The translations under genes were made by a program, and so were the position numbers. A stretch of 64,000 nucleotides of DNA from Pandoraea bronchicola (GTDB lineage Bacteria > Pseudomonadota > Gammaproteobacteria > Burkholderiales > Burkholderiaceae). The notes under the pieces are model-generated. The model made no database searches. It was not told the origin of the DNA and worked only from the letters and a program-made list of their open reading frames with translations. Positions 19,201 to 28,660 of this stretch are shown piece after piece. Location: contig NZ_CABPST010000008.1 in NCBI RefSeq assembly GCF_902459805.1, positions 124,001 through 188,000 of the forward strand, given 5' to 3'. How positions within the stretch are numbered: position 1 is the first letter of the stretch; each line of letters opens with the position of its first letter.

Positions 19201-22200
19201 TGACTCGGCGAGCAATGTGAACGTCAGCGTCGGCACATTGACGATGAACGGTGCGATCCTCGCATATGGCGTGAACGGCGGCGGCAAACTCACGATCTCG
19301 ACGCCGGACGCCATCATGATCGGTGCGAACGCGGCGCTGGCCGGTGGCGAGCTGGCGGCAGGAACGTCGGCGAACGTCGCGGTGAAACTCGCCGAGCCCT
19401 ACACCGTTCCCGCAGGCACGCCGCTGCCGTTCTCCTCGATCGATGCGCACACCAAGCTGATCATGGACGTGCCGTTCCCGGTGCCGATTCAGCTCGACGT
19501 GCCGCCGAGCACACCCACCGCAGCCGATTGGGTCGTACCTGCTGGCGTGGGGATACTCGCTTACAGAACGGACGGCAATTCCGGATACAACCGCTACTAC
19601 CCCGGCGACACGCTGCCAAAGGGCACGTTGATCTTCAATATGTTCGGCGCGGACGGCAACAGCAACCTGCCCGCAGGGACTGTCATTCCGTCGAAGGTGT
19701 TCCCCACCGGCTTCTCGATCCTGCCATACCGTATCGTGTACACGGCGGGCACGGTCAGTAACGTGGACGTGACCTACCCGGTAGGTGTGGTCATCCCCGC
19801 CGGCACGACACTCGCGCGCAACGTCGCTGTCACGCCGGCGCCCACGTTCAACGCGGGCACGTCGGGCAGCAATACGCCGTTCTTCAGCGCGGGGTTCTCG
19901 AGCTACGACATCAACGGCGGGCAGGGCGTGCGCGTGGACAACAGCGTGAAGCTCGCGCCGGTCATGCCCGTGTACCACTTCACGGCAAACAGCGCGAGCG
20001 CCCCCACCGGCAGCGATCCGTCGAAGGTCATGGAGGTGGCGCTGCCGCAACTCTTTGCGGAAAACGCGCAGACTGCCATGCTCACGCAGCGAGCCGGGGC
20101 CAGCCTCGCATTGCGTTCGATCACCAAGGACTATCAGGGCAACAAGGCGGGCGGTGAAGTGAGCATCGGGCAGGGCGCATCGGTCGTTGTCGACCCAGGC
20201 CAGAGCATCACGCTCGATTCGTTCGGGCAGATCACTGTCGATGGTGCGCTGATCGCCCGTGGCGGCAAGATCGCGCTGACTGCGCAAGCCGATGGCGTAT
20301 TGGCCAGCGCCCGCAATTTCGACGCTGCCGGCAACAACCGCGGCATGGCGATCTGGTTGGGGCCGACCGCCATGCTCGATGTCTCCGGCTTTGGCTACAC
20401 GGCTGTCGACGCCTCCGGGCGCACCTACGGCACCGTGTTGGACGCCGGCAGCATCGCGCTGAACGGCAACGTATCGTTCGTCATCGTTCGTCCGGGCGCG
20501 GAGTTGAACGCCGATGGCGCGGCGGTGAAGGTGAGTACGGCGACAGTGCCGGGGCAGCCGTCGAACGCCACGGGCAGCATGGCGCTGGCCTCCAACGGCG
20601 GGGCGATCGCGCTGAACTCGATGAGCGGTCTGATGCTCGACGGCAACGCGCATGCCAAGGCTGGCGGCGCAGGTGCCTCGGGCGGCGATTTGTCGCTGTC
20701 GTTGACTACCGCGCAATATCAGGACCAGACCAATCTGATTCCGATGTCAGTGCTAGTCCCTGGGAAGTTCGTGGTCACACAGCACAGCGGCGTTCCGGCC
20801 GCGCTCACCGGGCCTTCCGCTGCGGCCTCGTTGGCGTTCGGGCAGGCGACGGTGAGCGTCGATCAGATCGAGGGCGGCGGTTTCAGTTCGGCATCGCTGC
20901 TGTCGACCGACTTTCTGATTTTCAATGGCGATGTGTCGCTCTCGCTCGACAAGAGCCTCAAGCTCATGGCGAACGCCATCACGTCCAATTCGCCCCAGGC
21001 GGGCAACCCGGTGCCCACGAGCAACACCGTGCGTCTGGCCGCGCCTTACGTGAGCTTCAGCGCCACACCGGCCGTCTTTCGCGACGGCTTTCGGAGCGGG
21101 GCGATCGGCAATGTGCAGCCGAGTAGTCTCCCGACCACAGCGACATTCGAGGTCGACGCGAACCTCATCGACATTCAGGGGCCGATCAGCTTCTCCTCCA
21201 ATGCTTCTTACTGGGACAAGGATCTCAACCAGTGGGTGCAGACCCCCGTAGCGGGTTTCAAGACGATACGCTTCGCTAGTCAGGGCGATATCCGTTTTCT
21301 TCCGACAACGGCGTTGGCGACCGGGACGTCGCTGATCTCGCCGTGGGATCTGGACTTCGAGGGGGCGCAGATATACCCGACGACGGGGGCCGAGGCGAAC
21401 ATCGTCGCCGGCGCAACCAACCCGAACTACAACGCCACCCTGACGCTGGGCCGCACGACGGCCGATGTGCCGGATATGCCGATGTCCGCGTTCGGCTCGC
21501 TGCTGATGTCGGCGCCGAACATCAAACAAGGCGGCGTGCTGCGTGCCCCCTTGGGGGCGTTGATCCTCGGGCAGGTGGATAACGTGCCAGGTTCGGGGGG
21601 CATCACCCGGAACGTCGAGTTGTTGCCGGGCAGCGTGACATCGGTGTCCTCCGACGGTCTCACCATGCCTTACGGCGGCACCTTTGACGGCGTGACGTAC
21701 AACTACAACGGCGCCAGCATCTCTGCGTTGCAGGCGGGCGGCTTCACGGGGGGGGGCTGGAACATCGGTTCCGGTATCCGGCTCAAGGGACAGACGATCG
21801 CCGTGGACGGTGGCGCAACGATCGATCTTTCGGGGGGAGGTTCGCTCACCGGCGCGGGATTCGTGTCAGGGCGGGGCGGTTCGGTCAACGTGCTCAATAC
21901 GCCGCTGGTCAATGCGAACCCGACCATGAAACTCAGCAAGGCGAGCGACAAGGTCTACGCCATCGTGCCTGGCTATGCGTCGAACTATGCGCCGGTAGCG
22001 CCGGAGAACGGTGCGGGCGATCCGGTCGTGGGGCAGCGCGTCACCATCGGCAACGGCGTGCCGGGGCTGCCTGCCGGCACCTACACGTTGCTGCCGTCGA
22101 ACTATGCACTGCTGCCCGGGGCCTATCGCGTCGAGATCGGCGCTACGGGCCAGAATCTGCCGGGCATCGCGACGGCGGCGGGCAACGGCACCTATTTGAC

Positions 22201-25200
22201 GGCGGGCTATCTGAGTATCGCCAACACGTCTGCAATTAACCAACTGCCGTCGACCCTGTTGGTCACGCCGGGCACGGCCGTGCGCAAGTATTCCCAGTTC
22301 AACGAACAAAGCTACGGCGACTTCCTCGCGAGTCAGGCGGCGCAGTTCGGTAACCTTGCGCCGATGCTGCCGCGCGATGGCCGTGCGCTTGACGTCATGT
22401 TCGTCGCGCCCGACCAGGCACCGACGACGCCGGTTTTCACGTTCGACGGCAAGGCGCTGTTCGCCGCGGCACCGGGCGGTGTCGTGGGACAGGTCGCGGT
22501 GGAGAACGTCGGCGAAATCACCACGGGAACTCGCACGCCGGGCTTCACGGGGGTGTCGGTTGCGGCAAACGATCTGAGCGCGATCAACGCACCGCGCCTG
22601 AGTATCAATGGCTACACGGTCCCGTTGCGGGGGCTGCAATACGCCTTCTACAGTAGTGGCGTCCACGATCTCTATCTGCGCGATGGCATCACCTTGTCCG
22701 CCGGAGAGATCTATCTGATCGGCACCAACATCACGCTGGGCAATAACGTGACGCTGACGACCGTCGGCAAGGGCGCGGCACCGTTCGACTCGGCGACCAC
22801 GGGGCTGCCCTACGTCGCCGGGAATAACACGGTCCTTGGCCTGTCGAACGGCGATATAGAATTTGGCGGCGCGCAATCGAGCAACGGCGCAATCACGATA
22901 GGTGCGGGCTCAGGCCTGTTCTCCGAAGGCACGCTGGTCTTCTCGACCAATGGCTCGTCGACGCTCGATTCGACGGCACGCTTCGGCTCGCGCAATATCA
23001 CGCTCGCGGTGGGGTCGCTCAATGTGGGCGACGCGTCGCAGGTTGCCGGGGCGGGCAACCCGACAGGCATGCTGTTCAATCAGGCCATGCTCTCGACGCT
23101 GATGCATGGCGATGCGTCGAGTGGCGCACCTGCCCTCGAGACGATCACGCTGGGCGCCGCCGGGGCGATCAACGTGTTCGGCAGCAGCGGTCTCGATACG
23201 CGCGGCTCGGGCGTGGATGTCGTCCTGAAGTCCCCTGCGATCTATGGCTATGGTGCGGCAGGCGATCAAGCAACGCTTGCTGCCGACCGGCTGACGTGGA
23301 ACGGCGTGGCGCAGGCGTCGGCACCGGCGATATTGACGGGTGGCCTGGGCAACGGTGCGTTGAGCCTGGTGGCGAAGGAAATCGATCTCGGCCAGTTCGT
23401 GCCGGTCGATACGACCGGCGTCACGCGCACCATCTACGGCTTCAGCGATGTCGATCTGACGGCCAGTGACCGAATCGTGTCGGCTGGCAACAGCAAGCTC
23501 TTCGTGTTTCAAACGCCGAGCACGCAAAGCGGCGCGGTCTTCGGCCAGAGCGGCACGGGGGGTAACCTCACGCTGGCGACGCCGCTGCTCACCGGCACGC
23601 AGAAATCGATCATCGGCTATGTGGCGGGCGGCGCGCTCAATGTCGTAGCCCCGGCGGGGTTGATGCCAAGCACGGCAACGTCGACGGTTGCCGGTGCAGA
23701 GATCGATCTGACGGGCGATAACGTGCGCATTGGCAGCACGGTTCTGCTGCCCAGCGGCAAGCTGGCCGTGGACGCCACGCACGACATCGTGCTCGCCGAC
23801 GGCAGCCGCGTCGATCTGAGCGGGCAGACCTCGCAGATTCAGGCGCACACCGTCTACGGCTTCGGCGGCACGGCAACGTTCTCGAGCGCGCAGGGCGCCG
23901 TGACGCAGTCGTCCGGCTCGATCGTCGATGTTTCTGCGCAGAACAACAATGCGGGGGCGATCACGATCGACGCTCGTGCCGGCACGGTGGCCCTGAACGG
24001 CCAGTTGCGCGGAAGCCCGAACCCGGGGTTCGTCAGCGCCGACTTTGGGGCGGCAGCCGGCACTTTCGCCGACTTTGCCGGACTGAACGCGCTGCTCACG
24101 CAGGGGGGCTTCTTCGATTCGCGCAGCTTCGTGCAGAAACAGGGCGATCTGGTCGTCGGCGACGGCGTGAAGGCGCATAACGTCGGCATCTCGGTCGACA
24201 GCGGCAGTCTGACGGTCAACGGCACGATCGACGCTTCGGGCACGTCGCCGGGCACGATCCGTTTGTCGGCGGGCAACGGTCTCACGCTCGGCGGCGGTGC
24301 GGTACTCGACGCGCACGGCACGAAGCTCCAGGTCGACAGCTACGGCGTGCCCATCGAATCGAAGAATCGCGGTCATATCGAACTGACAACGTCGGGCGGT
24401 ACGATGACGCTCTCGCCGGGCGCCGTGTTCGATCTCGGCACACCGGGCGGCGCACGCTACGGCGAGATCATCCTCAACGCGATGCGAACGGGGGAAACGT
24501 CCGGCGACATCGCCATCAACGCGCCTGGGCCGCTGACGATACGCGGTGCCGAGAGCGTCGCGCTCAACGGCTTCTGGACATATCACCTGGCGGCGGGCAG
24601 TGCGATTTCGCAGGCGACGCTTGACGGCTACGACAGCGCCAGCACCGCGTTCATGAACGCCGCTGCCGGCAACGGCGCACTGGCGGCGCGCACGGCCGGT
24701 CTCTCGGCCTACGGCAGTGCCTACCACCTGCGCCCGGGCGTGCAGATCGCCTCCGTTGGCGATCTATCGACGATTGGCGATATCGATCTGTCGGCGTATC
24801 GCTATGGCGCAGGGGCGGATCGCGATCCGAATTCGGCAACGTATGGCGCGGGCGAGCCGATGGCGCTGGTCTTGCGCGCGGGCGGCAATTTGACGATCGG
24901 GGGCAGCATCTCCGACGGATTCCAGGCAACGCACGGCGCACCGGCGACAATTTCGATCATCGACGTGTCGACCGTGCCCGCTTTCAAGTTGAGGACGACG
25001 CCCGGCAACGGTACGACCTACACGTATTGGTTCAACGACACCAGCGACGTTTATCTCCCCGTGGCGTGGACGATCCCGGCCACCGGCTTCTACGACTGGT
25101 TCGAGAATCAATACTGGGGGCCGCTGACCGACACCAACGGCGTGGCTTACAACCCGGGCGACACGATACCGGCGGGCACGACGATTAGCGCGGCAAACAG

Positions 25201-28200
25201 TTACGGCTATGCATTCGATCCGAGCAATATGCCCGTGCTGGCGACGATGACAAGCCCTGCGGTCCCGCCGAGTCCGGCCACTGGCCCGGGTGCCGCCATG
25301 CTCGCTGCCGGTTCGCGTTCGACATCCATCCGTCTGGTGGGCGGGGCGGACGTGACTGCGGCGGATCAGCGAGCGCTCCAGACGGTGCGTGCGCTCGCGG
25401 GCAGCGGCGACGTGACGCTTAGCGATGCCGCCTACAACAACGCGCTACGCGCCACGGCCTTCAGCGTGTTGCGTACCGGCACCGGGAATCTTGAAATCCT
25501 GTCGGGCGGCAGTTTCAGCGAAGCCACGCCCTACGGCGTCTACACGGCGGGCACGAGTTCGGCCCCGATACTTGCAGCCGACGGCAGCAATCCGTACAAC
25601 CTGCCGTCCGCCGGTTCGGGCGGCGGTGTTCAGGTCTGGTATCCGGAGCATGGTGGCGACGTGCTGATATCGGCGCAGCAGGACGTAGGCGGCAATATCC
25701 AGATGGCCGACAACTCGCAGCGCTTCGTCGACAGTAACCTCACGTCGAATTGGCTGTGGCGCCAGGGCGGGGCGGGACTCACGACGGACCCGACTGCGTG
25801 GGGGATCAACTTCGGCTCGACGGCCGTGCTCGATTCAAGCAATCGCACTTCGGGAATCATCGGTTTTCAGGGCATCGGCACGCTCGGTGGCGGCAATTTG
25901 ACGCTGGTGGCCGGACGCAACGCTGGCGTGATGACGTCCGACAACACCTTCCAGTCGACGGGCCTCGACCTTGCCGTTGCCTCGACCGGCCGTGTGCTGT
26001 CCGACGGCAGTCTGGTGCAGACGGGCGGTGGCGATCTGCGCTTGAAGGTTGGCGGGATGCTCAACGGACGTCCTTCCGTGGGGCAGTGGGACCGTCCTGG
26101 TGATTACTTCGGTTCGGTGACGAGCCTGCGCGGCGACACCACCATCGACGCGGGCTCGGTCGGTGCGACGGCGGCATATGGCAATGGCAACTATTGGAAG
26201 TCCTACGATCCGCGCGCACAGGCGCTCACGACGATCAAGGGTGTGACGCAGACGCGCGGACCGGTGCTGATCCCCGGCGACGGCACGGTCAGCGTCAGCG
26301 CGCGGGGCGATCTCGTGCTGGGCGGGGTCGGCGACGCGGGCATGACGGCGTCACAGAACGTCGACGGCGCCTTCTACACGACTGCCACGGGCTCCCTGAC
26401 CAAGGGCGGCAACACGCAGTTCACGCTCTTCCGTCCGGCCACCGCCATTCAACTGTTCTCGGCCGGTGGCGACGTCATGCCCATCGACGGTGGAAATGCG
26501 GGCAATGGCGCCGCGAACGGCGGCAGCTTCTTCCCGGGCAGCCTGAGCGTGACGGCCGCCAACGGCGATATCCGGTTCAATACGGCGATGGCGCCGGACG
26601 ATCCGCGAACTAATCTCGAGTTGATCGCCTCGCCAGTGGGGCAACTCGAAATGTTTGCGGCGGGCACGATCTACGGGCAGGGCGCGACGGTCTCGATGTC
26701 TGGCGCCGACATGGCGAGCCTGGCCACGCCGCAGCATCCTTTCTTCCAGACGATCAATGGGCCAAACCTCAACAGCGCGTCGTCGGACGCGGCGATTCGT
26801 CAGGCTGCGGCCAATCCGCTTGCGTATGGCGAGGACACCGTGACGTCGCCGCTGCACGGGCAGGATAGTGTGCCTGCCCGCATCTATGCCGGCGTGGATA
26901 TCGACGATCTGAGTATCGGCAAGACGCTTGTCAGCCGGAACGACCCTGTGGCGCAGTTTATCCCGACGCACGGCGTCTGGTACGTTGCGGCGAAGCCTTT
27001 CGAGGTCATGGCCGGGCGCGACATCGTCGGCGCCGGCACGTTGCCGGACACGTTCGCGAACCTGAACGGCAGCGATATCACGCTCATGCAGGCCGGGCGC
27101 GACATCCTCTATCAGTCGGCGAACATTGTCGGACCGGGCCTGTTGGAGATGCAGGCGGGGCGCAATCTGTATCAGGGTTATGTCGGCATGCTCACGAGTG
27201 TGGGCGACGTGATGCACCCGTCGAACACCACCGGCGGCGCAGACATTTCGGTGCTCGCGGGCGTGGGCGCCAATGGTCCGGACTACACGCGCTTCGCCAA
27301 GTTGTACTTCGATCCGGCCAGCCAGTTGGCCAGCGGCAGCGCACTGGCCGGCAGCGGCAAGGTCGTGCACGCCTACGGCGACGAACTGACGGCGTGGCTA
27401 AAGGATCGCTTCGGCTACACCGGGACGTCGGCCGAAGCGCTCGGCTACTTCCTTGCGTTGCCGCAGGTGCAGCAGGGCGTGTTCGTGCGTGAGGTGTACT
27501 TCAAGGAGTTGCTGCTCGGCGGCCGGGAGTACAACGACACGAGCAGCCCGCGCTACGGCAGCTATCTGCGCGGTCGGGAAGCCATCGCCACGCTGTTCCC
27601 GGCGAACGACGAGAAGGGCAATGCGCAAAACTACGACGGCGCGATCACGCTGTTCAGCAGCGTGACCGGAACCAATACGGTGAACGGTGTGACGACGCCT
27701 GTTACGACCGATGCCGGTGTGCGCACCAACTTCGGCGGCAACATCCAGATGCTGAACCCGGGTGGGCGAACGCTGGTGGGTGTCGAAGGGGTGACGCCGG
27801 GCGCGGCCGCGGGGGTGGTTACGCAAGGCGAGGGCGACATTCAGCTCTACAGTCGCGACAGCATCCTGCTCGGTCTGTCGCGGGTGATGACGACCTTTGG
27901 CGGCGGCATTCAGGCGTGGTCGGCCGAAGGGGACATCAACGCCGGTCGCGGCGCGAAGACGACGGTGCTCTATACCCCGCCCAAGCGCGTGTACGACACC
28001 ATGGGCGATGTGACGCTCTCGCCGTCGGTGCCATCCAGCGGTGCCGGTATCGCCACGCTGGCGCCGCTGCCCGAGGTGCCGGGCGGCGACATCGACCTGG
28101 TTGCGCCGCTGGGCACCATCGACGCGGGCGAAGCGGGGATTCGTGTGTCGGGCAACGTCAACTTCGCAGCGCTGGCGATCGTCAACGCCGCCAACGTTCA

Positions 28201-28543
28201 GGTGCAGGGCAAGTCGACGGGGTTGCCGGTGATTGCGGCGGTCAATGTCGGCGCATTGACCAATGCGAGCGCCACGGCCGCACAGGCAGCTACCGCGGCA
28301 CAGGACGCCATCGCGCGCGACCGGGCGGCGCAACGTCAGAACGCACCGTCGATCTTCTCGGTGCGGATGCTGGGCGGCGGCACGGATACGCCCGCCCCCA
28401 ACCCCGACCAGAAGGGCGCGTCGCTTGCGCCGCCGGCAAGGGGGAGCTACGACCCGTCGAGCGCATTCCAACTGGTTGGGAATGGTGAGCTGACCGAAGC
28501 GCAGAAGATGCAGCTCACCCGGGAGGAAAAGGCACATCTGTGA
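16283..28543 (+). CDS. Giant filamentous-haemagglutinin-family exoprotein (4086 residues)
   Basis: A very large secreted adhesin-like protein. An extended N-terminus ends in a signal peptide (LVQAAALTLLASSAAHA, residues about 41-57). The two-partner-secretion haemagglutination domain covers residues about 140-400, with ADKAILNWETFNVGRKTSVN and NRNGVIFGGTSQVDTRNL. The body is a repetitive glycine-, serine-, threonine- and valine-rich beta-helix. The C-terminal quarter has features of DUF3739 proteins (ALTTIKGVTQTRGPVLIPGD near residue 3310; REVYFKELLLGGREYND near 3720). No CdiA-like toxin domain, VENN motif or LPXTG motif is seen, and no TpsB transporter gene lies in the window. It is flanked by sigma and anti-sigma genes, implying signal-controlled expression. 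Confidence 0.9.
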   Translation: MQPNPFASLATPASDSSADSPCKQQHRRLSRVIRNLHRKPLVQAAALTLLASSAAHAQQAFSNAWFAARGAAQASASQTGRLPNGMPVSSLMDPSAQQQQANAQLQRSIANLGTAAQNIAAMQAAQANARAAAANSDATIPDGLTEGGLKVDTNSLTKGWVNAQAPTQTSANGKTNVNIQQTADKAILNWETFNVGRKTSVNFAQQSDWSVLNRVNDPQARPSQIQGQIHGDGTVLILNRNGVIFGGTSQVDTRNLVVAAARMSDAQFQTGGIYGANGTTPTFTDALGKVEVQAGANITTRTPTSVTQGGGYVLLLGNQVSNAGTIVTPQGQVALAAGDSFVIRKGVGTDANTPSTTRGSEISPQFVAQSTAGKVVNSGLLMSSEGDITLAGRDVQQLGTAVSTTTVNTRGTIHLLNSASDTLGKVTLGSGALTSVLISENGATALDSQRTALIQDSAKQDVLRVGMSSGLFDNLSILSDRRDQSRVEIVSGGNIEFQGNSLTLATGGQLAVSATGRSFVANGAQLDVSGAVGVSLSMDSNNVKINVQGNEQRDAPGNRDNAALNNANVYIDRRRLVYVPASVGGYANERWYTPGGLLEVGGYLANQTHGIGEWAAQGGTVTIGGNEVVTQKGALINLSGGSLNVQTGYLNQTWLKGVDGQLYNVNTAPSNLIYTGVYSGFEVEHERWGKNLTESYASPLIAPTRVLQNGYTVGRDAGRLSISAPTAVLEGDVVANVYTGPVQTQARPSGLTDGYSLSQFAVARAASLTLGQYMGLGRTNAFATDVVIGDIDDITSQMKAGDALDATRTNTLWLDAARLNATGYGELDLVTSGDINVRRDLRLDNGGRLSLVSPGVEVSGNIIVPSGTVNISNTYLRAGEQYPVALFQSNGTVGMTLSPGARIDVRGLWVNGATDPDSLAKVAFLNGGNVTFDSTSDLTIGDGSVIDVSSGGAVLANGKTRGGTGGNVTLIAGDSASNVNVSVGTLTMNGAILAYGVNGGGKLTISTPDAIMIGANAALAGGELAAGTSANVAVKLAEPYTVPAGTPLPFSSIDAHTKLIMDVPFPVPIQLDVPPSTPTAADWVVPAGVGILAYRTDGNSGYNRYYPGDTLPKGTLIFNMFGADGNSNLPAGTVIPSKVFPTGFSILPYRIVYTAGTVSNVDVTYPVGVVIPAGTTLARNVAVTPAPTFNAGTSGSNTPFFSAGFSSYDINGGQGVRVDNSVKLAPVMPVYHFTANSASAPTGSDPSKVMEVALPQLFAENAQTAMLTQRAGASLALRSITKDYQGNKAGGEVSIGQGASVVVDPGQSITLDSFGQITVDGALIARGGKIALTAQADGVLASARNFDAAGNNRGMAIWLGPTAMLDVSGFGYTAVDASGRTYGTVLDAGSIALNGNVSFVIVRPGAELNADGAAVKVSTATVPGQPSNATGSMALASNGGAIALNSMSGLMLDGNAHAKAGGAGASGGDLSLSLTTAQYQDQTNLIPMSVLVPGKFVVTQHSGVPAALTGPSAAASLAFGQATVSVDQIEGGGFSSASLLSTDFLIFNGDVSLSLDKSLKLMANAITSNSPQAGNPVPTSNTVRLAAPYVSFSATPAVFRDGFRSGAIGNVQPSSLPTTATFEVDANLIDIQGPISFSSNASYWDKDLNQWVQTPVAGFKTIRFASQGDIRFLPTTALATGTSLISPWDLDFEGAQIYPTTGAEANIVAGATNPNYNATLTLGRTTADVPDMPMSAFGSLLMSAPNIKQGGVLRAPLGALILGQVDNVPGSGGITRNVELLPGSVTSVSSDGLTMPYGGTFDGVTYNYNGASISALQAGGFTGGGWNIGSGIRLKGQTIAVDGGATIDLSGGGSLTGAGFVSGRGGSVNVLNTPLVNANPTMKLSKASDKVYAIVPGYASNYAPVAPENGAGDPVVGQRVTIGNGVPGLPAGTYTLLPSNYALLPGAYRVEIGATGQNLPGIATAAGNGTYLTAGYLSIANTSAINQLPSTLLVTPGTAVRKYSQFNEQSYGDFLASQAAQFGNLAPMLPRDGRALDVMFVAPDQAPTTPVFTFDGKALFAAAPGGVVGQVAVENVGEITTGTRTPGFTGVSVAANDLSAINAPRLSINGYTVPLRGLQYAFYSSGVHDLYLRDGITLSAGEIYLIGTNITLGNNVTLTTVGKGAAPFDSATTGLPYVAGNNTVLGLSNGDIEFGGAQSSNGAITIGAGSGLFSEGTLVFSTNGSSTLDSTARFGSRNITLAVGSLNVGDASQVAGAGNPTGMLFNQAMLSTLMHGDASSGAPALETITLGAAGAINVFGSSGLDTRGSGVDVVLKSPAIYGYGAAGDQATLAADRLTWNGVAQASAPAILTGGLGNGALSLVAKEIDLGQFVPVDTTGVTRTIYGFSDVDLTASDRIVSAGNSKLFVFQTPSTQSGAVFGQSGTGGNLTLATPLLTGTQKSIIGYVAGGALNVVAPAGLMPSTATSTVAGAEIDLTGDNVRIGSTVLLPSGKLAVDATHDIVLADGSRVDLSGQTSQIQAHTVYGFGGTATFSSAQGAVTQSSGSIVDVSAQNNNAGAITIDARAGTVALNGQLRGSPNPGFVSADFGAAAGTFADFAGLNALLTQGGFFDSRSFVQKQGDLVVGDGVKAHNVGISVDSGSLTVNGTIDASGTSPGTIRLSAGNGLTLGGGAVLDAHGTKLQVDSYGVPIESKNRGHIELTTSGGTMTLSPGAVFDLGTPGGARYGEIILNAMRTGETSGDIAINAPGPLTIRGAESVALNGFWTYHLAAGSAISQATLDGYDSASTAFMNAAAGNGALAARTAGLSAYGSAYHLRPGVQIASVGDLSTIGDIDLSAYRYGAGADRDPNSATYGAGEPMALVLRAGGNLTIGGSISDGFQATHGAPATISIIDVSTVPAFKLRTTPGNGTTYTYWFNDTSDVYLPVAWTIPATGFYDWFENQYWGPLTDTNGVAYNPGDTIPAGTTISAANSYGYAFDPSNMPVLATMTSPAVPPSPATGPGAAMLAAGSRSTSIRLVGGADVTAADQRALQTVRALAGSGDVTLSDAAYNNALRATAFSVLRTGTGNLEILSGGSFSEATPYGVYTAGTSSAPILAADGSNPYNLPSAGSGGGVQVWYPEHGGDVLISAQQDVGGNIQMADNSQRFVDSNLTSNWLWRQGGAGLTTDPTAWGINFGSTAVLDSSNRTSGIIGFQGIGTLGGGNLTLVAGRNAGVMTSDNTFQSTGLDLAVASTGRVLSDGSLVQTGGGDLRLKVGGMLNGRPSVGQWDRPGDYFGSVTSLRGDTTIDAGSVGATAAYGNGNYWKSYDPRAQALTTIKGVTQTRGPVLIPGDGTVSVSARGDLVLGGVGDAGMTASQNVDGAFYTTATGSLTKGGNTQFTLFRPATAIQLFSAGGDVMPIDGGNAGNGAANGGSFFPGSLSVTAANGDIRFNTAMAPDDPRTNLELIASPVGQLEMFAAGTIYGQGATVSMSGADMASLATPQHPFFQTINGPNLNSASSDAAIRQAAANPLAYGEDTVTSPLHGQDSVPARIYAGVDIDDLSIGKTLVSRNDPVAQFIPTHGVWYVAAKPFEVMAGRDIVGAGTLPDTFANLNGSDITLMQAGRDILYQSANIVGPGLLEMQAGRNLYQGYVGMLTSVGDVMHPSNTTGGADISVLAGVGANGPDYTRFAKLYFDPASQLASGSALAGSGKVVHAYGDELTAWLKDRFGYTGTSAEALGYFLALPQVQQGVFVREVYFKELLLGGREYNDTSSPRYGSYLRGREAIATLFPANDEKGNAQNYDGAITLFSSVTGTNTVNGVTTPVTTDAGVRTNFGGNIQMLNPGGRTLVGVEGVTPGAAAGVVTQGEGDIQLYSRDSILLGLSRVMTTFGGGIQAWSAEGDINAGRGAKTTVLYTPPKRVYDTMGDVTLSPSVPSSGAGIATLAPLPEVPGGDIDLVAPLGTIDAGEAGIRVSGNVNFAALAIVNAANVQVQGKSTGLPVIAAVNVGALTNASATAAQAATAAQDAIARDRAAQRQNAPSIFSVRMLGGGTDTPAPNPDQKGASLAPPARGSYDPSSAFQLVGNGELTEAQKMQLTREEKAHL

Positions 28544-28560
28544 CGGCGGGCGGCGCGTTA

Positions 28561-28578
28561 CAAAAAATAATCTGCGGA
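28561..28578 (+). promoter_or_regulatory. A-tract motif, copy 3, before the second sigma gene
   Basis: CAAAAAAT, six bases, CGGA, with the same spacing as the copy at 13546. It lies 18 bp after the giant exoprotein stop and 83 bp before the second sigma gene start. Confidence 0.4.
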
Positions 28579-28660
28579 TTTGCCCTTCGATATCCGTCAT
28601 GTCATTGAGGCTTGCACGAAATGACAGACAGAAGCGTTCATGGGTATCGGGGGGCACACA

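Noticed and set aside
18776-27370. Several long minus-strand open frames opposite the giant exoprotein gene (for example 18776-20716 and 22910-24727)
   Set aside because: They are Arg/His/Asp-rich products with no recognisable domain, as expected from the reverse of a GC-rich repetitive gene.
16283-28543. CdiA-type contact-dependent inhibition system
   Set aside because: The exoprotein has no VENN-type boundary or toxin tail, no small immunity gene follows, and no CdiB is adjacent.
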